NCBI RefSeq assembly: GCF_013283665.1
Contig: NZ_JABEKU010000001.1
Span: 2,595,594-2,659,593, forward strand
From: Ensifer sesbaniae
GTDB lineage: Bacteria; Pseudomonadota; Alphaproteobacteria; Rhizobiales; Rhizobiaceae
Direction of reading: 5' to 3'
DNA: 64,000 nucleotides
The translations under genes and the position numbers were made by a program. The notes below the pieces were generated by a model that saw nothing but the letters and a program-made list of their open reading frames with translations, did no database searches and was not told the DNA's origin. Shown here one piece after another: positions 8,061-16,784 of this stretch (position 1 is the first letter of the stretch; the number at the start of each line of letters is the position of its first letter).

Positions 8061-8086
8061 GCCGGTGGCGCTGAGGCGCCACCGGC
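8061..8086 (+). terminator. Strong hairpin after rpsU
   Basis: GCCGGTGGCGC (8061-8071) and GCGCCACCGGC (8076-8086) form a perfect 11-base-pair stem with a 4-base TGAG loop. No T-run follows, so it may terminate weakly or protect the rpsU 3' end. Confidence 0.55.
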
Positions 8087-8179
8087 ACCGGATACCGAGC
8101 GGGTCCATGGGCGCAGTTGAACCGCCCGAACCAACCTTGCATCCCGTCGTCGTTTTTTTCCTTAGGCCCGACGCGAATT

Positions 8180-8245
8180 GCAGGTAAAATTACCCGGAGA
8201 ATCAAAAGGCTACAGCGACCGTTGCGCCACTGCGCAGCGTTTTTG
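8180..8245 (+). repeat. Degenerate bimodular repeat
   Basis: CTACAGCGACCGTTGCGC followed by GCGCAGCG (8210-8240) is a shortened P2 module with inner stem TTGCGC/GCGCAG. A vestige of P1 (TGCAGG...) may precede it. Confidence 0.45.
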
Positions 8246-8315
8246 CCAGCAAGACAGCACTCCTGCGGCGTGTCCGCCCTCCAATGGCGTCACGCCCATC
8301 CCGCGGAGACAAGTC

Positions 8316-8549
8316 ATGACGTTTACCGGCAGCAATCTCTTCAAACCCGGCAAGGCTCCGGCCGCCGACAAGGCCGGCGCCAACGATCATTCGGCGAAGA
8401 ACATCATCGCAGCCGAAAAGGTCGCCCGCGACAAGAAGACGGAGAAGCTGAAAGCGCTCCGGCTCGAACGCGCCGCCGCCGAGCCGCAGGCGCCGCCGCC
8501 CGCCCCCAAGACTTCCCGCAAGACCTCCCGCAAGACGCGGCGGCCGTGA
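8316..8549 (+). CDS. Small basic, alanine-rich hypothetical protein
   Basis: A 77-residue protein beginning MTFTGSNLFKPGKAP, highly charged, with a helical KNIIAAEKVARDKKTEKLKA segment and a Pro/Lys/Arg-rich tail TSRKTSRKTRRP. The start at 8316 follows CGGAGAC by 7 bases. The composition suggests a nucleic-acid-associated or disordered protein. I do not recognise a named family. It lies downstream of rpsU with a repeat between them. Confidence 0.6.
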   Translation: MTFTGSNLFKPGKAPAADKAGANDHSAKNIIAAEKVARDKKTEKLKALRLERAAAEPQAPPPAPKTSRKTSRKTRRP

Positions 8550-8917
8550 TCGATCACGGCAGGAACCCGCGGCTGTCGCCCATCGCCCGTGAGAACGACC
8601 TTGTATTGGGCGTATTTGAAGCGCATGGTTCATGCATCGACATTGGCCTAATTGGCTTTTCGCGGCGTCAGAGGTCCACGGCCCGCCAGTTTCCCATTAT
8701 CGACGGCTAAGCTTGCGCGACTGGAAAGCCGAGCGCGAGCGCAAGCGGACCGGCAGTATCCTTGCCACAGCGCACGCTCGGGAAAGCACGAGGCGAGACG
8801 CCTCGACGGAATGAAAGCAGATTGCGCCAGGCGCGACACTTCCGCCCGGACGTCCGACCGCCGCGCAAGCCGCCTGCACGACGACCCGCGCAGGCAATAC
8901 CAGGATTGGACGACCAT
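8550..8917. other. Intergenic region without a supported gene
   Basis: About 370 bases between two small genes. Open frames on both strands here have skewed, arginine/serine-rich translations and no ribosome sites. I see no repeat copy, terminator or RNA gene in it. Confidence 0.4.
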
Positions 8918-9040
8918 ATGTTCCAGGACCTCGCACATAGAATTCGCCGATACGACTACACGCTGGCGGCAATCAAGGCGTCGCTGGTCTTGTCGCTGCT
9001 GTTCGTCGCCTTCGTTATCTTCAGCGGCCTTCTCTGGTAG
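8918..9040 (+). CDS. 40-residue single-pass membrane protein
   Basis: A tiny protein, opening MFQDLAHRIRRYDYTLAAIK, with a basic N-terminal third and one strong hydrophobic helix ASLVLSLLFVAFVIFSGLLW reaching the C-terminus. The charge pattern predicts the N-terminus in the cytoplasm. AGGATTGGA lies upstream as a weak ribosome site. Codon use agrees with neighbouring genes. No family is recognised; small proteins of this type often bind a larger membrane partner. Confidence 0.5.
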   Translation: MFQDLAHRIRRYDYTLAAIKASLVLSLLFVAFVIFSGLLW

Positions 9041-9071
9041 CATCGCGAGCATCCCCCGCTCGCGCGCCACC

Positions 9072-9168
9072 ATAGCGCCGCGCGTCTTCTCGGACGCGCA
9101 AAGGCCGCCCTCGAACATTGATGTTCTGCACGTCCTTAAATCGAGGTCGATTTGAGGAGACATGCAAT
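9072..9168 (-). repeat. Bimodular palindromic repeat, full copy
   Basis: P2 (about 9072-9108, inner stem GCGCGTC/GACGCGC) followed by P1 (9126-9167, inner stem TTAAATCG/CGATTTGA with one mismatch). Inverted orientation. Confidence 0.7.
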
Positions 9169-9269
9169 CGGCTCACGCCATTGTTGCCGATGACGGGCCG
9201 AGCACGTTGCGGGGCGGCCACGATCGGTGGCAAATTCCACTTTTGAGAATCGGGGAGACCTTTTGCCTG

Positions 9270-9334
9270 CTGCATGTTTCCTTCAAAGTGCTCCAGCGAC
9301 CTTCGCGCGTCCTATAAGACGCGCGGCTCTGTAG
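9270..9334 (+). repeat. Bimodular repeat with internally deleted P1
   Basis: Only the left end of P1 (CTGCATGTTTCC) remains, joined directly to the linker TCAAAGTGCT and a complete P2 with inner stem GCGCGTC/GACGCGC. The join suggests that the hairpin of P1 was deleted, as expected for replication slippage at a palindrome. Confidence 0.6.
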
Positions 9335-9374
9335 TCGGCAATTGCCCCCATTGCACTTTTCAACGGGATCTCCC

Positions 9375-10289
9375 ATGGCACTGCACCTCGAAACTCCGCT
9401 GATCGAATCCCTGCCGCTGAGCCTCGCATCGGGCCGCTCCGTCTGGCTGAAGATGGATGCGCTGCAACCGCCGGGCTCGTTCAAGATCCGCGGCGTAGGG
9501 GCGGCTTGCGAGCATCACGCGCGAATCGGCAAGCGGCGCTTCGTATCCTCCTCAGGCGGCAATGCCGGCATGGCGGTCGCCTATGCCGGCCGCCGGCTCT
9601 CCATACCCGTCTCCGTCTACGTTCCGGAAACGACCACCGAGCGGGCGAAGGCGCTGATCCGCCAGGAAGGCGCCGAAGTGATCGTCCACGGCGCCGGCTG
9701 GGACGAGGCGAATGCCCGCGCGCTTGCGTCGGTCGATGCCGACACCGCCTTCATCCATCCCTTCGACGATCCGCTGCTGTGGGCCGGCCACGCCACTGTT
9801 ATCGACGAGGTCGTCAAGGCCGGCCTCGCCTTCGATGCCGTCCTGCTCTCGGTCGGCGGCGGCGGCCTACTCTCGGGCGTCGCCGAAGGGCTGAAGCGCA
9901 ATGGGCTGCGCGATATCCCCATCATCACCGCCGAGACCGAGGGCACCGCATCCTTCGCAGCCTCCGTCAAGGCGGGAAGGCTGGTGGAGCTTCCCGCAAT
10001 CAGTGGCGTCGCCACCTCGCTCGGCGCCCGCAAGGTCTCGGACCGCGCCTTCGAGATTGGCCAGAGCCATCCGGTCGAATGCGTCGTCGTCAGCGACCGC
10101 GCGGCCATCGAAGCCTGCACCCGCTTCCTCGACGATCACCGGGTGGCGGTGGAGCCCGCCTGTGGCGCGGCTCTCGCGGTCGCCTATGCCCACGCCGATC
10201 AGTTGCAGCGCTTCGAGCGGGTGCTGATCATCGTTTGCGGCGGTGCGACGACGACGGTCGCCCAGCTGCAGGCCTGGCAGGCTACCTGA
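9375..10289 (+). CDS. PLP-dependent serine/threonine dehydratase-like protein
   Basis: A 304-residue fold-type II PLP enzyme. The Schiff-base lysine is Lys37 in PPGSFKIRG, the substrate loop is SSSGGNAG (58-65), and the phosphate-binding glycine loop is SVGGGGLLSG near residue 165. The C-terminus VCGGATTT resembles eukaryotic-type L-serine dehydratases, which deaminate serine or threonine to the 2-oxoacid. There is no ACT domain, so threonine deaminase for isoleucine synthesis is less likely. The ATG at 9375 matches the family N-terminus; an ATG 33 bases upstream is in frame but adds nonconserved residues. Confidence 0.85.
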   Translation: MALHLETPLIESLPLSLASGRSVWLKMDALQPPGSFKIRGVGAACEHHARIGKRRFVSSSGGNAGMAVAYAGRRLSIPVSVYVPETTTERAKALIRQEGAEVIVHGAGWDEANARALASVDADTAFIHPFDDPLLWAGHATVIDEVVKAGLAFDAVLLSVGGGGLLSGVAEGLKRNGLRDIPIITAETEGTASFAASVKAGRLVELPAISGVATSLGARKVSDRAFEIGQSHPVECVVVSDRAAIEACTRFLDDHRVAVEPACGAALAVAYAHADQLQRFERVLIIVCGGATTTVAQLQAWQAT

Positions 10290-10290
10290 C

Positions 10291-10399
10291 GTTTAAAGCG
10301 CGTCGCGATCTTTCAGATTCGCTCCTTTGCTTTAAGTCTTTGATATTTAGCATGTCGTTATCGCAAAACCGCCGCACAGTTTTGCGCGACATACTTTAG
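10291..10399. repeat. Rhizobial-type intergenic palindrome
   Basis: An AT-richer block whose right half is a long palindrome: ATGTCG and CGCAAAAC on the left pair with GTTTTGCG and CGACAT on the right (about 10352-10392). It follows the dehydratase gene directly and could end its transcript. It is unrelated in sequence to the bimodular repeat. Confidence 0.6.
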
Positions 10400-10537
10400 G
10401 CGGCGCCGCGCCTTCCCGCATGCAGCGGGAAGACGGCAGCCAGACCCCAAGGTGCCGGCGCGGCAGGCGCGGACCGATTGGGAAGCCATCCGCTGGCCAC
10501 CGTTGACCAGGGCCTGGCGCTCAGGCAGTCTCTTGCC

Positions 10538-11308
10538 ATGGCCAGAGGCGTACTGCTCGATCTCTCCGGCGTGCTCTATGACGGCGACACGGTGCTGCCG
10601 GGTGCCGTCGTGGCGGTCTCGCGCCTCAGGGCCGCCGACCTGCCCCTCCGCTTCCTGACCAACACCACACGGCAATCGAAGCGCCAGCTCATCGCCCAGC
10701 TCCAGCGTTTCGGCTTCGATTGCGCCGCCGACGAGGTGTTCACGCCGGTTGCTGCCGCGTGCGCCTGGCTCGAGGCGAACGGCTACCGGCCGCACCTGCT
10801 CGTTCATCCCGCGCTCGAAGAAGACTTCGCCGATTGCCGCATGGACGGCCCCATCGCCGTCGTCGTCGGCGATGCCGCTGAGCGCTTCAGCTATGGCCGG
10901 CTCAACGCCGCGTTTCGCGCGCTGATGGCCGGCGCGCCGCTGCTGGCGCTCGCCCGCAACCGCTTCTTCCGTGATCGCGACGGCGAGCTGAGCCTCGATG
11001 CCGGCCCCTTCGTCGAGGCGCTGGAACATGCGAGCGGCACCAAGGCGCAGCTCTTCGGCAAGCCATCTGCCGATTTCTTTCTGGCAGCGGCAGCGAGCAT
11101 CGGCCTTGACCCGGCCGATGTGGCCATGATCGGCGACGATGCGGAAAGCGATACCGCCGGCGCGCTTGCCGCCGGGATCGGCACCGCGATCCTGGTGCGC
11201 AGCGGCAAATATCGGGAAGGCGACGAGCAGCGTTTCCAGCCGGCGCCTACCACGGTCGTCGACGACATAAGGGCCGCCTGCGACTTCATCTTGGCAATGC
11301 GGAACTGA
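10538..11308 (+). CDS. HAD-superfamily IIA phosphatase (HDHD2/LHPP-like)
   Basis: A 256-residue HAD hydrolase. Motif I is LLDLSGVLYDG with Asp8 as nucleophile; motif II LTNTTR, the lysine in GKPS, and motif IV MIGDDAESD are all present. The DLSGVLYDG form with a cap of type C2A resembles the HDHD2 and LHPP proteins, which dephosphorylate small molecules or phospho-residues. The ATG at 10538 places motif I at the correct distance from the N-terminus. It is convergent with ilvC and shares the terminator between them. Confidence 0.85.
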   Translation: MARGVLLDLSGVLYDGDTVLPGAVVAVSRLRAADLPLRFLTNTTRQSKRQLIAQLQRFGFDCAADEVFTPVAAACAWLEANGYRPHLLVHPALEEDFADCRMDGPIAVVVGDAAERFSYGRLNAAFRALMAGAPLLALARNRFFRDRDGELSLDAGPFVEALEHASGTKAQLFGKPSADFFLAAAASIGLDPADVAMIGDDAESDTAGALAAGIGTAILVRSGKYREGDEQRFQPAPTTVVDDIRAACDFILAMRN

Positions 11309-11377
11309 CGCTCACCGTCCGCATGGCAAAGGCGATGACGCGAACTTTTGTCCGAAGACTGGAACATCCCGCCAACG

Positions 11378-11405
11378 AAAAAAGCCGGAGCACTGCCCCG
11401 GCTTT
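11378..11405 (-). terminator. Terminator shared by ilvC and the HAD gene
   Basis: AAAGCCGG (11381-11388) pairs with CCGGCTTT (11398-11405). On the minus strand it is followed by six T residues, so it is a good rho-independent terminator for ilvC; on the plus strand the tail is weaker. Confidence 0.75.
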
Positions 11406-11428
11406 CTTCATTCTCTGTTCGATAAGGC

Positions 11429-12493
<1,065 letters not shown>

Positions 12494-12520
12494 TCAGGAA
12501 CCATGCAGCAATTCCTAGTG

Positions 12521-12661
12521 CTGCAGCGACCCTTGCGCTTCTCTCAAAGCGCGGCGCTGCAATTTCTGTGCTGCAGCGACCTCTGCGTGTCTCCGACACG
12601 CGGCGCTGCCATTTTCACTGCTGCAGCGACCTTTGCGTGTCTCCGACACGCGGCGCTACAG
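12521..12661 (+). repeat. Tandem array of three P2 palindromic modules, 50 bp period
   Basis: Units begin at 12521, 12571 and 12621, each starting CTGCAGCGAC and ending in GGCGCTGC or a close variant. Inner stems differ but remain paired: GCGCTT/AAGCGC in unit 1 and GCGTGTC/GACACGC in units 2 and 3. The array lies between the TetR stop codon and ilvC, both on the minus strand, so it may act in the ilvC leader or as a terminator for the TetR gene. Confidence 0.8.
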
Positions 12662-12665
12662 GCCG

Positions 12666-13307
12666 TCACCTCTTCGTGCCGTAAAGCGTGAGGAAGGCGG
12701 CAACCGCCTGCTCCGCCTTGCGGCCAAAACCCTTTTTCATCTCGCCGGCCTCTTCGCCCAAGAGCATCTTCAGATGCCAGTCGGAGACGATGAGCCCATA
12801 GAGGGCGCCATAAGCCTCGTCGGCATCGTCGAACGTCAGCAGCCCCGCCTTGCGGCCGGCCTCCAGCAGCGCCGCCGCACGGCGGCCGATCTGGCGGCGC
12901 CCGCGCTCCTGCAGCATATGGCCGAGCTTGGAGCCGTCGCGGCTCGCCTGGCCGATCGCCAGGCGATTGAGCGCCAGCGACACGTCCCCGGCAAGCACCT
13001 CCAGCAGATCCTTGGCAAAAACGATCAGATGACGCTCAAGGCTCTCGGCATCGAGCGCCTTGGCGGCCACGTCCTGGGTGCGGACCTTGCTCGCCTGGAA
13101 GCCGATCATCGCCGAGATCAACCCGTCGCGATCGCCGAACCACTTGTAGAGGCTTTCCTTGGAGCAATTGGCCGCCCGCGCGATGCCGGCCGTCGTCAGC
13201 GCCTTTTCGCCGCCGTCGACCAGAAGACGCAATGCCTGCTCGAGAACGGCGCCCTGACGTTCGGTCAGCCCCTCCCCGGCATTCGCCTCCCTCATCGCCG
13301 CAGTCAT
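12666..13307 (-). CDS. TetR/AcrR-family regulator
   Basis: A 213-residue TetR regulator. The helix-turn-helix lies around residues 36-62 (ALTTAGIARAANCSKESLYKWFG), with a helical ligand-binding C-terminal domain. The ATG at 13307 leaves a GGGAGCGAGG segment upstream; a second ATG four codons later is also possible. Just beyond it is a perfect 14-base palindrome (13333-13346), which suggests autoregulation. The tail of the gene ends only 5 bases before the tandem P2 array and ilvC. Confidence 0.88.
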   Translation of the reverse strand: MTAAMREANAGEGLTERQGAVLEQALRLLVDGGEKALTTAGIARAANCSKESLYKWFGDRDGLISAMIGFQASKVRTQDVAAKALDAESLERHLIVFAKDLLEVLAGDVSLALNRLAIGQASRDGSKLGHMLQERGRRQIGRRAAALLEAGRKAGLLTFDDADEAYGALYGLIVSDWHLKMLLGEEAGEMKKGFGRKAEQAVAAFLTLYGTKR

Positions 13308-13332
13308 CTGCACGTCGCCTCGCTCCCGATCA

Positions 13333-13346
13333 GTACCGTACGGTAC
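13333..13346. promoter_or_regulatory. TetR operator candidate
   Basis: GTACCGTACGGTAC is a perfect palindrome 26 bases upstream of the TetR start. Partial ACCGTACGGT symmetry continues outside it (GTACGGTT). Size and position fit autorepression. Confidence 0.6.
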
Positions 13347-13456
13347 GGTTCGCACTCTTCTAGTGAAGAGGCCTGGGAGCGTCAAGACGATTCTTACAAG
13401 GGGGCGAAATTTCGGCGGTGACGGCGGGACAGCCTTTATGGTGCACGTCTGTTGCT

Positions 13457-13640
13457 GCCCCTCATCCCCCTGCCGGGACCTTCCCCCCGTCGTCACGGGG
13501 AGAAGGAAGAACGCCGCACCCGCTCGCCTCAACAATAGGCGCCCTCGATTTCCCGCTGACTACGGCTCAGGTCGAGAACGCCGGCAGCAGGGCACGTCCC
13601 CTCTCCCCGCCTGCGGGGAGAGGGTGAGGGTGAGGGGCAA
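13457..13640. repeat. RIME-like paired inverted element, copy 1
   Basis: The block starts GCCCCTCATCC, contains one CTTCCCCCCGT...ACGGGGAGAAGG palindrome, an internal variable part, and a second palindrome CCCTCTCCCCGCCTGCGGGG AGAGGG, and ends GTGAGGGGCA. The ends are inverted complements (GCCCCTCA/TGAGGGGC). The same layout recurs at 36292 and 56733. Confidence 0.7.
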
Positions 13641-13677
13641 AGCTTGCGAGACGATCGCATCCCCCTCAACCCAGCGC

Positions 13678-14526
13678 CTACCTCCACCCCCGCACCGCCT
13701 CCTCGATGAAAGCCGCCACCGCCGCGACACTCGGCACCCGCGCCCGCTCGGGATGCATCATCAGATAGACCGGGCGCTCGGCGATCGCGTCAGGCAAATC
13801 GACCGCCTCGAAGCGAGGGTCGCGCAAGGCGGAGACTTCCGGCAACATCAGTTCGGCACCGAGGGAGAGCGCCGCCTCGATCAGGATCTCCAGCTTGTCG
13901 GCGGTCAGTGCCACCCGGGCGCCGGGACGCAGCCGGGAAAGCGCCTGCATCTCCGGCACATGGGCAAGCGCCGGTCCATAGCGCACCACCGGGCATGGGC
14001 TGTCTCCCTGCCCCTTCGGCCGGAACAGCCGGAAGCGGAGCGTGCCGAGGCTCTTCACCCGCACCGAATCCTCGCCGGTGCGCGCCATGCGGATGGCGAT
14101 GTCGGCCTCGCGCCGTTCGATGCTCAGCATCTGGTTGTCGGCGATGAGATCGAGGGTGAGGCCCGGATGGCGCTGCTCCAGCCGGGCAAGCGATGGCGCC
14201 AGGATGGCGCTCAGCACGAAGCCGATGCTCGTCACCCGCACCTGCCCCTTCAGCTCCGCCGTCCGTCGCAGAAGCGTCGCGAGCGACAGCGACGCTTCCT
14301 CGGACATCGTCCGCAGACGCTCGACGACCGGGGAAAGCACCGGCGTCGGTGTCAACCGGCCGTCGATGCGGTCGAAGAGCGCCGCCCCCACCCGCCGCTC
14401 CAGCGCCGCGAGCCGTCGCGACACCGTCGTCTGGTCGACACCGAGCGAGCGGGCGGCCTGGCTGAGCGTCGCGCCGCGCACCAGATGGTCCAGCAGTTCG
14501 AGATCTGCCCATGTCCCTGCATTCAT
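13678..14526 (-). CDS. LysR-family transcriptional regulator
   Basis: A 282-residue LysR protein with an N-terminal winged HTH (about residues 5-63: LLDHLVRGATLSQAARSLGV then QTTVSRRLAALERRVGAALF) and a periplasmic-binding-like effector domain. The ATG at 14526 follows GGAGGCAAG. It is divergent from an isochorismatase-type hydrolase gene at 14625; the 98-base gap holds two palindromes, one of which overlaps its own ribosome site. It most likely activates the hydrolase and represses itself. Confidence 0.92.
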   Translation of the reverse strand: MNAGTWADLELLDHLVRGATLSQAARSLGVDQTTVSRRLAALERRVGAALFDRIDGRLTPTPVLSPVVERLRTMSEEASLSLATLLRRTAELKGQVRVTSIGFVLSAILAPSLARLEQRHPGLTLDLIADNQMLSIERREADIAIRMARTGEDSVRVKSLGTLRFRLFRPKGQGDSPCPVVRYGPALAHVPEMQALSRLRPGARVALTADKLEILIEAALSLGAELMLPEVSALRDPRFEAVDLPDAIAERPVYLMMHPERARVPSVAAVAAFIEEAVRGWR

Positions 14527-14538
14527 GCAGACTTGCCT

Positions 14539-14571
14539 CCGAAAATTTCGGCTCACTCTGCATCAGTGCAG
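14539..14571. promoter_or_regulatory. Two palindromes in LysR/hydrolase intergenic region
   Basis: CCGAAAATTTCGG (14539-14551) and CTGCATCAGTGCAG (14558-14571, arms CTGCA/TGCAG) lie side by side between the divergent starts. Their spacing of about 20 bases between centres, near two helical turns, fits LysR tetramer binding. Confidence 0.5.
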
Positions 14572-14624
14572 TCGATAAGATCAAGCCCATCAACACCCCG
14601 CTTCGAAAAGCAAGGAGCCTGACG

Positions 14625-15245
14625 ATGACCGCTGCCACCCTTTCGCCCGCCGCCCCGGCAACCCTCTTCACGCTCGCCGGCGTCACGCTCACCCCGCCCC
14701 CGCTTGGCGATGCGACGCTGATCCTGATCGACTACCAGAACGAATATCTGGCCGGTCCCTTGCGGCTCGTCGAACCCGAAGCGGCGATCGAGAAGGCGCG
14801 GCAGCTTCTGGTCGCTGCTCGTGCCGCCGGCGCCAGGATCATCCACGTCGCCCATCGCGGCGCTGCCGGCGGCGTGTTCGACCGGGCTCAGCATCGCGGC
14901 GCGATCGTCGATGCGCTGGCGCCGCTGCCAGGCGAAACCATCGTCGAGAAGCCGCGGCCCAACGCCTTCTCCGGCACCGACCTCTCGGAGATCGTCGGCC
15001 CGGCCGGCACGCCGGTCATCTTCGCCGGCTTCATGACGCACAATTGCGTCTCCTCGACCGCCCGCGCCGCCAAGGACCTCGGCTACGGCATCACGATTGC
15101 GGCCGACGCCTGCACCACCCGCGACCTTCCCTCGCCGGCCGGAACCATTCCGGCGCGCGCCCTGCATGATGCCGAGCTCGCCGGCCTTGCCGATCACCAC
15201 GGCGCCGTCGTCGATGTCGCCGCGTTGATCGCGCCGCGCGGTTGA
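14625..15245 (+). CDS. Isochorismatase-family cysteine hydrolase
   Basis: A 206-residue cysteine hydrolase of the isochorismatase fold. The catalytic triad is visible: Asp36 in ILIDYQNEY, Lys109 in VEKPRPNAF, and Cys141 in GFMTHNCVSST. The family includes nicotinamidase, ureidoacrylate amidohydrolase and isochorismatase; the substrate is not determined here. AAGGAGC precedes the ATG by 6 bases. Divergent from the LysR gene, its presumed regulator, and followed by a strong terminator. Confidence 0.88.
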   Translation: MTAATLSPAAPATLFTLAGVTLTPPPLGDATLILIDYQNEYLAGPLRLVEPEAAIEKARQLLVAARAAGARIIHVAHRGAAGGVFDRAQHRGAIVDALAPLPGETIVEKPRPNAFSGTDLSEIVGPAGTPVIFAGFMTHNCVSSTARAAKDLGYGITIAADACTTRDLPSPAGTIPARALHDAELAGLADHHGAVVDVAALIAPRG

Positions 15246-15273
15246 CCGGCTCGTCAGCCGTCATCGAAACCCC

Positions 15274-15301
15274 GGGCGCCCGCCGATCGTGGGCGCCCTT
15301 T
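15274..15301 (+). terminator. Terminator of the isochorismatase-family gene
   Basis: Two GGGCGCCC octamers (15274-15281 and 15291-15298), each self-complementary, pair around a 9-base loop and are followed by TTT. Confidence 0.7.
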
Positions 15302-15423
15302 GCCGCAGCGCAGCTGCGGAAGATTACGAAAATATAATGATCTCAATGCTGTTCGCCGTGCCCAATCGCTTCTATTTTTGACCTATCCATTTTGGCATCG
15401 GCGATGCCGGTTAGGCGCAAGCG

Positions 15424-16773
15424 ATGAGCAAGACAGCAAAGACGGCGCGAGCCGACACCACGCCCCGCGACGACGCGGCCCCCAATATCACCTTCATTCC
15501 CGGTGCAGTGCAGAAGGCGAAGCGCAAGCGTCGCACGCGCTCCTGGCTGTGGCTGCCGGTCGTTGTCGCCATCGCCGGTGCTGCCTATTACGGCTGGGTG
15601 CGCTACGGCGAGGAGCCGGCAGCGGCGGCAATGGTGACCGACGTGGTGACGCGCGGCGACATCGAAAACAGCGTCACCGCCGTCGGCACGCTGGATGCGG
15701 TCAACTCCGTCGATGCCGGCGCGCAGGTCTCCGGCCAGTTGAAGGCGCTGCATGTCGAGATCGGCGACAGGGTCACGCAAGATCAACTGGTCGCCGAGAT
15801 CGACCCGGCGACGATCGAGAACCGCATCGAGATCGACCAGGCGGAGCTCGCCAACCTGCAGGCGCAGCTCATCTCCAAGAAGGCGCAGCTCGTGCTGAAG
15901 CAGGCCAATATCGACCGTCAGCGCAATCTCGTCGAAGCCAGGAGCGTGGCGCAATCGACGCTCGACCAGGCGATCGCCGATCTCGCCGCGGCCGAAGCCG
16001 ACGTCAACGCCATCGAGGCGCAGATCCGCAAGCAGCAGGCGACCCTTGCCGGCGACAAGGTCGATCTCGGCTATACCAAGATCTATGCGCCGATATCAGG
16101 CACCATCGTCGCCAACCCGGCCAAGGAAGGCCAGACGCTGAATGCCAACCAGACGACGCCGACCATCGTCACCATTGCCGACCTCTCGACCATGACCGTC
16201 AAGGCGCAGGTGTCGGAAGCCGATGTCACCCGGCTGAAGGTCGGCATGGATGCCTATTTCACGCTTCTCGGCCAGCCGGGAAAGCGCTTCGTCGGCAAGC
16301 TTCGGCAGATCCAGCCGATGCCCGACACCGCCAACAACGTCGTGCTCTATTACGCCCTCTTCGACGTGCCCAACCCCGACGGCGAGCTGATGATGTCGAT
16401 GAGCGCACAGGTGTTCTTCGTCCAGGCCGCCGCCAGGGACGTGCTGATCGTGCCGAGCGCCGCCTTGAACCACCCGGCCAAGGGCACCGGCGATGCGGCC
16501 GGCCAGGGCGGCGGCCGAGGTGACGGGCAGAGAAGCGGCCAGGCGGATGGCGCACGTGGTGAGGCCGGCAAAGCGCAAGTCACCGTCGTCACCGCCTCCG
16601 GCGCGCTTGAAACCCGCGACGTCGAAGTGGGTATCCGCAACCGCGTCAGCGCCGAGATCAGGAGCGGCCTCGCAGAGGGCGAGAAGATCGTCGTCAGCAC
16701 CGGCTCCGGCAGCAGCGGCAACGCCCGTGACAGCCGCAGCCTGCGCGGCATGCGCATGCCGCCGATGTTCTGA
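15424..16773 (+). CDS. macA: MacA-like periplasmic adaptor subunit
   Basis: A 449-residue HlyD/RND-type adaptor that links an inner-membrane pump to an outer-membrane channel. A charged cytoplasmic tail is followed by one membrane helix (about residues 40-58, [18 protein letters not shown]), a biotinyl-lipoyl domain, a long coiled-coil hairpin (about 120-210), and beta-barrel domains ([20 protein letters not shown] onwards). A Gly/Gln-rich insert [13 protein letters not shown] lies near residue 360. It is 11 bases upstream of a MacB-type ABC gene, so they form an operon. No TolC homologue is in the window. Confidence 0.92.
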   Translation: MSKTAKTARADTTPRDDAAPNITFIPGAVQKAKRKRRTRSWLWLPVVVAIAGAAYYGWVRYGEEPAAAAMVTDVVTRGDIENSVTAVGTLDAVNSVDAGAQVSGQLKALHVEIGDRVTQDQLVAEIDPATIENRIEIDQAELANLQAQLISKKAQLVLKQANIDRQRNLVEARSVAQSTLDQAIADLAAAEADVNAIEAQIRKQQATLAGDKVDLGYTKIYAPISGTIVANPAKEGQTLNANQTTPTIVTIADLSTMTVKAQVSEADVTRLKVGMDAYFTLLGQPGKRFVGKLRQIQPMPDTANNVVLYYALFDVPNPDGELMMSMSAQVFFVQAAARDVLIVPSAALNHPAKGTGDAAGQGGGRGDGQRSGQADGARGEAGKAQVTVVTASGALETRDVEVGIRNRVSAEIRSGLAEGEKIVVSTGSGSSGNARDSRSLRGMRMPPMF

Positions 16774-16784
16774 GGCTGCCGGCC

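Noticed and set aside
12521-12661. CRISPR-like array (three units, 50 bp period)
   Set aside because: The repeated part is itself a long palindrome covering most of each period, spacers are short and similar, and there are no cas genes.
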